Shown here in pieces: positions 37,001-46,986 of a stretch of DNA of 64,000 nt. How positions within the stretch are numbered: the stretch's first letter is position 1; every line of letters starts with the position of its first letter. A model generated the notes under the pieces. The model searched no databases. It was not told the DNA's origin and saw only the letters and a list, made by a program, of their open reading frames with translations. Origin of the DNA: Branchiostoma floridae (taxonomy: Eukaryota > Chordata > Leptocardii > Amphioxiformes > Branchiostomatidae); NCBI RefSeq assembly GCF_000003815.2, contig NC_049995.1, forward strand, positions 10,080,223 through 10,144,222, given 5' to 3'. The position numbers were made by a program, and so were the translations under genes.

Positions 37001-40000
37001 ACCTATGCAACACTACCAGCCAATCAGAGAGCAGCAACGTCAGACATACGGCACCACTAACCATTCATGCCAGCCAGGATGTTCTGCAGGTCGCTGAGCT
37101 GGATGCGTGGTGCATTAGCGCCCCCTGTGGCCGTGGCAGTAGTTGCAGGCGCTGGTGTGGTGGGAGTCTGACTCTGGGAGGGGAGGCTAGCAGCAGCCGT
37201 AGCTGGACGAGGGGTAGTACTGAAGGGGGTATGGGTGGGGGTAGGGGGTTAGAGATTAGCTCAAGGTACAGTTCATACATTCATTCAGCCATGAACAAAT
37301 GAGCAACATCATAACACACATGAACACACTTGGTCCACTCAAATCTTGTACCAGGGCTCTAAAACCTTTGTGCACCTAAAATTGGAGCTGTGCACATATC
37401 TTTTTTTTTACTGTGGGTGCACCTAGATATTTTGTAAGCTATAGAGTAAAGGTATTATTTTGCACAATAGTATACAAAGTATTCTTCTTATATTATCAGA
37501 AAGCTCAATAAAACATTTGTTGTAGAGTAAGCTATAGAGATATAGATACAAGTTCTGAAGAAAGACAATAAAATTTGCAATTATGTTTTTAGTGACATTC
37601 TACTTTATTTTATGTTGTGCACCAAAAAATCTTTCTGTGCAACTAGATTTTTAATGCACCTATTGCCCAAATTGAATTTCAAGCCCTGTAAACACATCTT
37701 CAAGACTTGATTTACAAGAAAAATGTTTAAGTTCTCACGTGGCAGTGGACGGTGTAGCAGACCCAGCGGTGCCGCCGGTGCTGGGGCGACCGTTGCCTAG
37801 CAACCCTCCAAGCCCACCAGGCAGACCACCCATCCCACCAAGACCTAATAAACAACAAATGGTTGTGGAACTTCAACCAATGCATGCGCAATTGTCATCT
37901 ATAAAATTAAGTCAGCGTGGCTTAAAATGGTAACAAAAAAAGCATGAATACTTTGTAAGAAAAAAATCTGGTACAGATTCCTTTACATCCAATGAAAGGC
38001 TACATCAGGTGTTGTCAAAATAATTCCTGTTAACGTCTTTGCCAAAATTGCAGTGTTCTATATTGACTACTAGTAACAATAATCCTATAGAATTATCTAC
38101 TCCTATATCCCTATATTGGATACAATCTAGATTTGGTTCTTCATAGCATTTTGGCAATGTCTCAGGGGCTGAGAAATTCTTATACATGTACTTCTGGTAG
38201 ATTTCAATTTTAGCTTTCCTGACCTCCAAGTAACTGCATCAGTTGCTGCTGGTCCATGTTTCCCAACATGCTCTGCAGTCCACTGGTGTCTCCTAGGAAA
38301 GAAAGAAAGGAATACGTTAAAACTTCAGTTACAACTTATGGATACTAGAAGAACTTTTCTGTTTGGCTGCCTGTAAAAAATAAAAGTTTCTGATGCAAAT
38401 ATGATCATTGTTAAGTTTATGTTGATTGATTTGTTGCAGGGCTCCCTTGGAAATCAGTTTACTACCTAACCACCCCCACCTAACTCCTTCTGCTTTTCCC
38501 CCTACCCGTTCTCCTTTTCCCCCGGACTTCTCCTTAACCCCCGCTGTACTTCTGCTGTGCCCCCGTCCTTCTTCTTGGCCCCGGTGTACTTCTGCTTGCC
38601 CCCCACCCTTCTGCTTAACCCCCAATGGCCGCCGTCAACCCGAATTTCACGTAGTCGACACGAAAATCGTTCAGAAAGCAACAATAACGGTCGCGCCACG
38701 GAACATGAAATAGCCTATTCTCAATGACACATTCTGGGCCACCTTTCTGCCAAGTGGCGTTTCACAACTCCTTCCCAGTCTTTACTTCAAAGGCTCGCCC
38801 TCTCGGTGAAGGGCGTATGCATCCGCCCCATCAGCATCGGGTACTCACACGAAAGTCGTGCCTAAACACCCTGCACGGCAACGATACACGGTCTCATATA
38901 TCCTATGGTCTGGCAAACAATCTTGGCCACCTCTCTACCAAGTGGCGTCGTACAAATCGCACTCAATCTCGAGAATACTTCTGCAAATTCGGGTGAGAAG
39001 CGGCTTGGATCATGGACGGCTCGAGTGGCTATATGGACTATTGCGCAATTCTGGCGATAGCTGTTACCGCCCTCTCCAAACCGCTTCTCACCCGACTTTG
39101 CAGAAGTATTCTCGAGATTGAGCGCGATTTGTACGACGCCACTTGGTAGAGAGGTGGCCAAGATTGTTTGCCAGACCATAGGATATATGAGACCGTGTAT
39201 CGTTGCCGTGCAGGGTGTTTAGGCACGACTTTCGTGTGAGTACCCGATGCTGACGGGGCGGATGCATACGCCCTTCACCGAGAGGGCGAGCCTTTGAAGT
39301 AAAGACTGGGAAGGAGTTGTGAAACGCCACTTGGCAGAAAGGTGGCCCAGAATGTGTCATTGAGAATAGGCTATTTCATGTTCCGTGGCGCGACCGTTAT
39401 TGTTGCTTTCTGAACGATTTTCGTGTCGACTACGTGAAATTCGGGTTGACGGCGGCCATTGGGGGTTAAGCAGAAAGGCGGGGGGCAAGCAGAAGTACAC
39501 CGGGGGCCAAGAAGAAGGACGGGGGCACAGCAGAAGTACAGCGGGGGTTAAGGAGAAGTCCGGGGGAAAAGGAGAACGGGTAGGGGGAAAAGCAGAAGGA
39601 GTTAGGTGGGGGTGCTAACAAGATTGATAATAAATAATTCTCCTATAAAAAGCCTATAGAAAATATCCTATGGTTGGCTTGCTAAACTGGGCAGAGGGTT
39701 CCACTTTTGTGGGCGTGGCTGGCCTCTGTCCTGTCAGCCAATCAGATGTTTCCTTTGTTAAAGCCAATTCTCTGGATATAATGTACAGAGAATATACATT
39801 ACATATGTTAATTAGTAGGAAGAGTGCGTTGTGAGGCCTTACCTCCCAGTGCCCCCAGGGCTCCCAGGTCAGGCATGCCCGCGGAGCCCCCACCCCTGCT
39901 GTCGCTGGACCCCGGAGTGGGGGGGTTGTTCAGCAGCTGGTTCACTTTCTTCTCATAGTCTTCATCCTTGTCAGTCTTGGGCTCCTGAAAGTCAAGGTGA

Positions 40001-43000
40001 AACGTCAGAAAAATTTGCACATGTTTCAAACTTTCATGGTTTCTTAGCACTTTTACCTGCATCAAATTGACAATATAGTCCCAAAATTACTCGTTAAGTG
40101 TCACACATAGAAACCCTAAATTCAGGGTTAAAATAAGCATAAATCTTAATGCTTAAGATGCTAATGACTCTTGCTCCTTTCCTCTGGCTACTTGAGTCAT
40201 TGAGTCTAAAGGATAAGGCCTAGGAAAAAAAATGTTGAGTTTCCTGTTTCCCGACCGACCCTAGAAAAACCTGCCGACCCTAGACTTTTTTTTGGTCCCC
40301 AACGGGCAAGTAAGAATTTCCAGATGTGACCCGCTCAAATTACCACTGAGTGTGACAGCACATGGGGCTGAATACCTGCCTATATTGACCATGTCATTTT
40401 TAAGCCAGTAGAAACATCGATTTTGGATGATAGAGCCTGTCTCTGTCAATTTCTCCATAATAGGCGGTTGGAAAAGCACAAACACTAATTCCTTTGAAGT
40501 AAATCAAGGTGATCGTACAGTTTAGTAGCTAGGAAGAATTCCCAGATTTGCAGTCAGTGCCTCACCCCTGAGTCTGGCTGTCAGAAAAAATGTGTGTACT
40601 TTATTCTCAATGACCAGTTCATTTCAGTAAATATCTTCTGAAGTGAACCTGGCAGTCCAAACTGTTCTGTTGTGTCTCACTAGTATGGTTAGCAGGACAT
40701 TGTAATCTGAATGCTGTCTGATCAGTGCACGTGAAAGTCATTAAAATTTTGAAGTCAAGTGTACCAATATATTTGTTACCTTTTACTCTCATTGCATCAA
40801 GCATTGGTCAACACAGGAAAAGATAGGCAATAAGAAAAGTGAAAATTTATGAAAGTGAAAATACATAGAAAAATGTAATTTAAATTTCGGGCAAGTGAAA
40901 ATTTGGTTCTTGCAAGTAAATTTTTTATGTACTTGCCTGATAGGACAAGTGAATTTTTAAAAACTTATCTAACCCTGAGTTAACCAGAACAAAATGTATT
41001 ATATCAGATTATAACTGGGGAACTATTTCTAGCACGTTTTCTTTTTTTCCCCTGTCACTCCAATATTTTTCTTAAAAAATCCAAGAGCCAACAAATTAAA
41101 CTGGTGTAGCCTAAGGGTAAGATAAGATTATTATTTTTTGATAGCTTTTCATGTTATTTTTCTTTTACTAACATGATCAAGATGATAAAAGTTATATGAG
41201 GATGCTTTTCCCAATGTTTGCACCTTTTTTATGTCTTCTTTTTAAAAAGAGTTTGATGGGTTTGTTTTCTAACTAACATGATCAAGATGATAAAAGTTAA
41301 GTTAGGATGCTTTGCCCAATGTTTTCTACATTTTTCATGGTAACTCGCCTCAAGTTCCAAACAGGAAATACATGACTTGGGAGTTGTGTATACTGTTCCA
41401 CTTGTTGAGCTTGAAGGCAGACTGTTGGCCCCCGGTACGGTATGCCCAATTTTTTGTTGGCAATTTATATCCTTGTATAAGAGTTAGTTTGCTTTCCCTA
41501 AAGCAGAAGATGAAGATTATGAGCCAGCATACAATGTAAATGTACATTTCTATGTAACAAAGTGTATGGTTAGATGACATGGACACCACCACACTTTCCC
41601 AGCTTAAGAAATAATGCTTTTGGCCAATGTGTTGCCAGTTTTCAAGCCAGGTACCATGTCTAAAAAAAAAAAAAAAAAAAAAAGATAATCCCTACCTACC
41701 GACCCTAATTTTTTCAGGACTGAAACAGGAAACACAACATTTTTTTTCCTAGGCCTAATATAGTCTCATAGTATCAATAGCATTTTGGCAGCCATAGGGG
41801 CAGTGTGTTGTTGTCCACTATAGTACTATATATATAGTATGTTTAGGTCATGATATTGGAACTTCGATGGCAGAGCCCAATGCAACCCCCTCCTTCCACG
41901 TCTTTTTACTTCCCCAGCCGTAGATAGTTACCAATTTTTGGACCTGGGTAGAATGACTCCATGTGCCTTTTCCAAGGACACAACATCTAGCCAGAAATAC
42001 CGGGAAATGAACCTGTGATCTTGGGTCGGCTACCCTAACCACTCAGCCATACACTGCCATGATTAGTAGATGCATTTCAAATTTCTTGAGGTAAAGCTTG
42101 GCTAAGCTTAGTAATCTATACATGTAGTTGTAAAACTTGCCTGCATCCAGAAGAAAAACTTGCGGTTGGAAGACTTGAACTTCAGGATGAAGGCACGACC
42201 TGTGGTGCATTGTGGGACGCGCTTGTACTCACAATCGTCAGGGAAAATGATGAGATCCTGAAAGAGAAGGTAAGTTATTAATCAAACTAAAAATACAAAT
42301 ATAGTAGTAAACTTATTTATTACAATTTGAATACAAATGATTATTCACTGTGTTTTTTTTTGCCTACCGTGATGTCATTGTGATCGCTCATAAAAATATG
42401 TATTTGAATGGAATTTCATACTTTCCAATTACATCCATTCTTCAAACTTTGAACATTTTTTAAAGGATGGCGCTTTGTATACTACTGGTATATCTTTTCA
42501 TGCAAATATGAAAATACCTTGTTGCGCAAAGGGTAATCGCGCAAAGTACCATAGGCTTGTAAATTCTTTTCATAACTTTGGAAAAATAGCGTGTCCCACA
42601 AGTCAATCATACGCATATGCTTATGTTTTTATACGTCGACAGAAAAATATCTCTGCTTTTGGCAAGTCACACTGTGCCCCCCTCCCCCTTTCAACAGATT
42701 TTCCGTGACTCAGCCTTTTCATATCAACGTTCAAAATAAAAAGTAGCGAATTCCTTATCCTCGCATCGCCATGATCAAGACATCCTTGATGAAATAAAAC
42801 TTCATACTGTCTCAAGATGTTAAAGATTTTCTTCAAGGAATCAAATAAAGAAATCTTACATCTTCGACTGTGCCGCTTGTGCGATCCTTCCAACAGAAGT
42901 GCATGAGAGAGTCGTCGGTCTGGTGCAAGTACACGGTCCCCTTTCTCTTGTCCGCTGTCACCGTAGTCCCTTTTAGATTCATTTTCCCCGCCCGAAACTC

Positions 43001-43054
43001 CAGTAGATACTTACTACTGGACCGAGACGACGTCTGACCACCGAAAAGCGACAT
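34003..43054 (-). CDS. ADRM1: Proteasomal ubiquitin receptor ADRM1 (Rpn13)
   Basis: Ten exons: 42860-43054, 42141-42257, 39843-39984, 38224-38292, 37739-37844, 37062-37219, 36284-36384, 35791-35892, 34789-34891, 34003-34103. They total 1194 nt, or 397 aa (human ~407). The Pru domain is at ~1-126: [15 protein letters not shown], then [17 protein letters not shown] and [15 protein letters not shown], which in the family binds ubiquitin and docks on Rpn2 of the 26S proteasome. A Gly/Leu/Thr-rich linker follows. The C-terminal DEUBAD domain (~273-382; [19 protein letters not shown], then [18 protein letters not shown]) recruits the deubiquitinase UCH37. The protein ends DDDSMSLD. The donor after WMQ is GC, giving a GC-AG intron; the acceptor of exon 36284-36384 is a CAGCAG tandem that allows one Ala more or less. 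Introns carry several transposons. Confidence 0.97.
34400..34740. repeat. Imperfect inverted repeat in ADRM1 intron
   Basis: CAGGGCTCGAAATAC near 34410 is inverted as GTATTTCGAGCCCTG near 34725. Between them ACCTGCACCAG/CTGCACC phrases recur. This resembles a ~330-bp MITE. Confidence 0.6.
35690..35765. repeat. CT-rich microsatellite next to ADRM1 exon
   Basis: (CT)n and CTTT repeats lie about 30 bp from the donor of exon 35791-35892, on its intronic side. Confidence 0.8.
36053..36275. mobile_element. MITE family B, copy 2
   Basis: Inner phrases AACTTAAAACCACCGC and GCGAAATTAAATCC and the right end ATGCATTTACAG match 9586-9760. Its right end lies about 9 bp from the donor of ADRM1 exon 36284-36384, within the intron downstream of that exon. 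Confidence 0.7.
36420..36640. mobile_element. MITE family D, degenerate copy 2
   Basis: Shares CTGTCCATCACAATTAGC, GCAATGAGAGCATGACAATT-like phrases and the right end GGGATCAGTCTATTTT with 28402-28644. Confidence 0.55.
36870..37050. repeat. Two direct repeats rich in CCAATCAGAG
   Basis: AACCAATCAGAGAGCAGCAA...GTCAGACATA occurs near 36902 and again, with GCCAATCAGAGAGCAGCAAC, near 37019, about 117 bp apart. The second copy ends at the donor of ADRM1 exon 37062-37219. Confidence 0.7.
38471..39614. mobile_element. Foldback transposon with ~540-bp inverted arms
   Basis: The outermost arm sequence CACCCCCACCTAAC is exactly inverted at 39601-39614. The arms (38471-39009 and 39078-39614) pair nearly throughout around a ~68-bp loop. 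CTAAC at 38466-38470 and 39615-39619 is a plausible 5-bp target duplication. The outer ~150 bp of each arm is a degenerate C-rich minisatellite (TTCTGCTTNNCCCCC-like units), the inner ~390 bp non-repetitive. Mirror-image ORFs on both arms reflect the symmetry, not genes. It lies in an ADRM1 intron between exons 38224-38292 and 39843-39984. Confidence 0.88.
40217..41755. mobile_element. PIF/Harbinger-like element, family E, 1.5 kb
   Basis: Ends GGCCTAGGAAAAAAAATG and CATTTTTTTTCCTAGGCC are inverted; the similarity continues inward (GTTTCCTGTTTC and GAAACAGGAAAC). TAA flanks both ends (40214-40216 and 41756-41758). The interior has no transposase-like frame. An A-rich run is at 41661-41681. In ADRM1 intron 2. 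A shorter relative is at 45963-46378. Confidence 0.75.
41847..42055 (-). mobile_element. tRNA-derived SINE
   Basis: On the minus strand it starts GGCAGTGTATGGCTGAGTGG (an A-box of tRNA-Ser/Leu type) and has the B-box CAGGTTCATTTCCCGG about 45 bp later, followed by a ~150-bp non-tRNA body. In ADRM1 intron 2. Confidence 0.6.
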
Positions 43055-43460
43055 TTTCTGACCAAAACTTCGCAGAAATATCCAAAACTTTGTCAGACGA
43101 TTTTGTATCGTTCTTCGACCTGCGAAATCTCGCGATATCTCGAGAAGGACAAGTAATCTCGCGAGAGTTCGTTTCACCTCGTTCCCAGAATTTTACGTAA
43201 AAATATAACTTTTAGTCATCATATATCATATCAGTAGAAAATTATGATGATTTTCGTCGTCATAAATGAATATTTATTCGTAATTTGCAATATTTGTTGA
43301 ATAATAAATGTCATTGTGAAAACTGATTGGTACTGCATTCTGGGACGGAGAACTCGTCCCTAGGGTAGTCTGAAACGAAGAAGAACTGAGAAAAGTGTGA
43401 GGAAAAAGTCGGCTGTTTTGCGACGCGTCGCAAGGTAACCATGACAGAAATGTTCCTAAT
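43055..43460 (-). promoter_or_regulatory. ADRM1 promoter with TCTCGCGAGA box
   Basis: The perfect palindrome TCTCGCGAGA is at 43157-43166, about 100 bp before the start codon, with a second partial site (TCTCGCGAT) near 43128. In vertebrates this CGCG box, bound by BANP, marks housekeeping promoters and is often bidirectional. ADRM1 and GID8 diverge here, so an untranslated first exon of GID8 may start in this region; I cannot see it directly. Confidence 0.6.
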
Positions 43461-44030
43461 TTACTACTTGTGATCTTCTCTGAGATGTTTGACATGTTCT
43501 TAAGATGGTTTTGTTCAGTGTAGTGCGTTTTGAAGGCGACAATTTGATAAACAATTCGGGTGGTTGGAGACCAAAGAGTGTTGGCAAGAAAGACGCCCCC
43601 CTCCCCTCGCAAAAAAAAAAAAAAAAAAATGCACTTAGCCAAGTCAACCCATTACTTCTCTGTGTCAAGATCTATATTCATACTATCATAGTAGAAAGCT
43701 CTTCATATCCAGGTTTACGTTATTATCCTTTAGATTTAGAGCCAAAGATCTATGTGGTATAAAGGTATAACTATAAAGGACAACATCCATGATAAAAAAT
43801 GGAACTACAAAATTTTGGGATATATAGGAATTCTTTTACACCACCAAATTGATTTGTACTCACTTTGCTTTTGATGTATCTCAGACACCTTCCTCATCAG
43901 AGCTTCTGACTGGAGTTCTGCTTCTTGCCGCTATATGTTTGCAGCTTGTACCTTTTCTATGATAGTATGGGTACGGGGTGTGATAAAAACTGTTGTGTCT
44001 TGAGACAGTTTATCACTTACATTATGCAAA

Positions 44031-45660
44031 CGCTGTGGCTATTGACACACTCAGTGTGCCAATAGCCAAACAGGCTATTGACACACCGAGATGCCAGTCA
44101 GCCAATCAGAGCTTGTAACATGCCTTTCCGGCAATATTTTACACAAGCAATAGTTGATTAGACATTGTTCGGAAGATTAGACATTGGAATCTTTGAATCT
44201 TGGAATGAACGGACGTATTCAAGTTATGCCCTACATTTGGATACCTAATAATACAGCCTTCATCGTGTATGTATGACGTAGCGTAGTGGATAGAGCGTTG
44301 ACCCGGGAATTCATGATACCAGCTCCGACCCGGTTCGAGTCCGCGCCGGAGTTTAATTAATTTTTTTTTTTTTCAATTTTTCTTGTCCCTTTTTAAACAT
44401 CCATTTGATATAAGAATATATATAAACAACTTTTAAAGTTTCTGTTAACAATATAAACCAAAAATAACACTGACCACAAAACATGTCATAATTTTCGGCC
44501 GTGTGGTTCCGGCGCTATCGGCAGCGACTCGGAAGAATATTTCTTTCACATTAAAAAGAATGGAGGTAAAACAACAACTATAACTTCGCTTCCTTAGTGA
44601 TATAAGTTTTGAGGCCGAAAATTCTCCAATATGGCAGGAATTCGTCGGTAAACACAGCTGAAAACGTGTTCCTAACCGATCCAATATGGCTGCCATGATC
44701 ACATGCGGTGACAGTAAAACTAGCACCCTATATGATAGCAGATTCCGATGTTTAAAATTGTGCCGTAAAGGTTCCGGTTCGGAATTTCAAGTGACCAGAT
44801 ATCGAAGTAGTCCCTAAAAATAAGACGCAAATTAGGGGTTGTCTCTATAGTTTTGGCTCTAGATTTTCCGGCTATCGCTTTAGCAATGTATAATCTTTTA
44901 TACCTCTGCAAATGCTTGTTGTTCGTAGCGATTTATGGTGTCGGAGATTTGATCGTGCGGCGAACACTTCCTGGTATTAGTGCGCGCGATAGCGGTAAAG
45001 CGTTTCGTCGCCTGATTACCCAGATCGTGCGTTCTATATGCGTTTTGGGTGTTTTAGCGTCATCGGAGCTCACGGAAAACGTATCGGATAACTTTTTTTC
45101 CTTTTTACTCAGTATACAGAAGAAGTCTTGACCTTCATTGCCATATTAGTCATTATCCCAGGAAAACTCATTTTTACCGTGTAGCGGCCTGTAAAGAATG
45201 GCCCTAAATTAGCATTTTTTGGGTGAAAAGCTTATATTTTTGATGGTTTTTACCAAAAACAACACTTCTACAGAAAATGTCAAATGAGTCTGTCGGTCAG
45301 CGACAAGGCACCCTTTTGTATCGGAAACATTGAATTGTCCGAAAAACGATGTTTTGAGAAGCGCTAGTGCTTTTTTCAGAGACAGTCAAATCGGCCACGA
45401 TTCGTAAAAAAAACTCCGAACCGGAACCTAAACACGTGAAAAAGATCGTATTTTGGGTTGATAATGGACACAGGACGCCATTTGTATTTTTCAGAGTGTT
45501 GATTGTCAAATGTAATCGTAAGATTTCCTCATTTTAGTGGTTTCTATCACTGGGTGTGTCAATAGCCTAACAGGCTATCGACACACTCAGTGTGCCAATA
45601 GCCTAAACAGGCATAGCCTGTTAGGCTATTGACACACTGGGTGTGTCAATAGCCTCGCTC
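44031..45660. mobile_element. 1.6-kb element with palindromic ends
   Basis: Both ends carry GGCTATTGACACACTCAGTG-type palindromes (44037-44090 and 45549-45654; more than one hairpin at each end). The 9-bp TTATGCAAA flanks the pair (44022-44030 and 45661-45669). The interior has open frames on both strands but no domain I recognise. Confidence 0.5.
44272..44368 (+). repeat. tRNA-derived SINE head
   Basis: GTAGCGTAGTGGATAGAGCG resembles an A-box arm and CCCGGTTCGAGTCCGCGCC a B-box arm, followed by a run of twelve T that would terminate pol III. It is nested in the 44031-45660 element. Confidence 0.55.
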
Positions 45661-45962
45661 TTATGCAAAACCAAGGAGGTTCCTTGGCAAAACAATTAAA
45701 CAAATGGACACTACTGTCAGTTACATACTGGAAATCGTAAAATGTTGTTGGAGACTGGAGAGCACTGATTCATAATTTGCAACATGCATGTATGGGCCAA
45801 GTTCTTATGCCACAAAGCCCACTTTTGCGGCCGTGCACAGACACAACAATAATCGCAAGTGCTCGTGGAAGGCTGCAAAGCTACTCTCAGGGACCTTTAC
45901 CTTTGACTTGGGCATGCACGGTCGTATCCGTAAATTGGCTAATTGAATATTCAGTGAAAGAA

Positions 45963-46378
45963 GCCTAGGAAAATAATGTTGTGTTACCTGTTGCCATGCC
46001 TACGCTAGAAAAAACCGCTGTCTCTTGAATTTTTTGGGTGGGCAGTGGGGTCACTTAGTTTCCAGTTTTTTTTATTTAGTCCGTTCCTGTTCAAGTAGAT
46101 AAAGTTCAAAAACTGTTTGTCCTATTTTAATGAATCGCTGAAGGATAAATGTATCCACAGATCTGTTACGATCATGCACAAAATTAAAGCTTGACATTGA
46201 AAATATATAATTGTACTTATGTACATTTGTAGTTCAAATTTACTAAGTTAAAACTGTATTGTATTCACTAGAGATCTGAAAAAAAAAGATTTTAAAAAAG
46301 AAGATTATCCTTACCTACTGACCCTTACTTTTTCAGGACTGACACTTCGGGAATACAACACTTTTTTCTCTTGGCCTA
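45963..46378. mobile_element. Family E element, short degenerate copy
   Basis: Left end GCCTAGGAAAATAATGTTGT and right end CAACACTTTTTTCTCTTGGC resemble the ends of 40217-41755; internal CTACTGACCCTTACTTTTTC also matches. It ends just before the repeated GID8 start segments. Confidence 0.55.
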
Positions 46379-46396
46379 GAACTTACACACAACCAT

Positions 46397-46986
46397 ATGT
46401 GTTCTAGCTAGAAGCCCATCCTATATTACACCGCTATTCTAGGTACAAGCATGAGTTTCACTGAGAAACACGAAGAGATCACCAAACAGGATCCATGAAG
46501 AATATTCAGTAACTAACGTATGATCGTATGTGTTCTAGCTAGAAGCCCATCCAGTATTACACCGCTATCCTGGGTACAAGCATGAGCTTCACTGAGAAAC
46601 ACGAAGAGATCGATCCATAAATCCTCTTATTGAATATTCAGTAACTAACGTATGGCCGTATGTGTTCCAGCTAGAAGCCCATCCAGTATTCCACCGCTAT
46701 CCTGGGTACAAGCATGAGCTTCACTGAGAAACACGAAGAGATCACCAAGCAGGATTCGTGAATTAGTTTATTGAATACTCAACAAATAACACAAAACCAT
46801 ATGTTTTCCAGCTAAAAGCCCAACCAGTATTACACCGCTATCCTGGGTACAAGCATGAGCTTCACTGAGAAACACGAAGAGATCGATCCATAAATCCTCT
46901 TATTGAATATTCAGTAACTAACGTATGGCCGTATGTGTTCCAGCTAGAAGCCCATCCAGTATTACACCGCTATCCTGGGTACAAGC
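46397..46986 (+). repeat. Four tandem copies of the GID8 start-codon segment
   Basis: A ~131-141-bp unit containing a possible acceptor (GTGTTCCAG/CTAGAAG), ACACCGCTATCCTGGGTACA and ATGAGCTTCACTGAGAAACA has start codons at 46451, 46582, 46714 and 46855. The fifth, at 46987, opens the real gene. The four extra ATGs read 10-13 correct residues ([10 protein letters not shown] or [13 protein letters not shown]) and then hit DP* or DS*. If transcribed ahead of the true start they would be upstream ORFs; if spliced individually they would be dead first exons. Confidence 0.88.

Noticed and set aside
38426-39618. Mirror-image ORFs on both arms of the foldback element
   Set aside because: The same peptides appear on both strands because the DNA is palindromic; parts are minisatellite and no domain is seen.
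44445-45509. Coding genes inside the 44031-45660 element
   Set aside because: Open frames of 60-93 aa occur on both strands with no shared domain, splice logic or start context.
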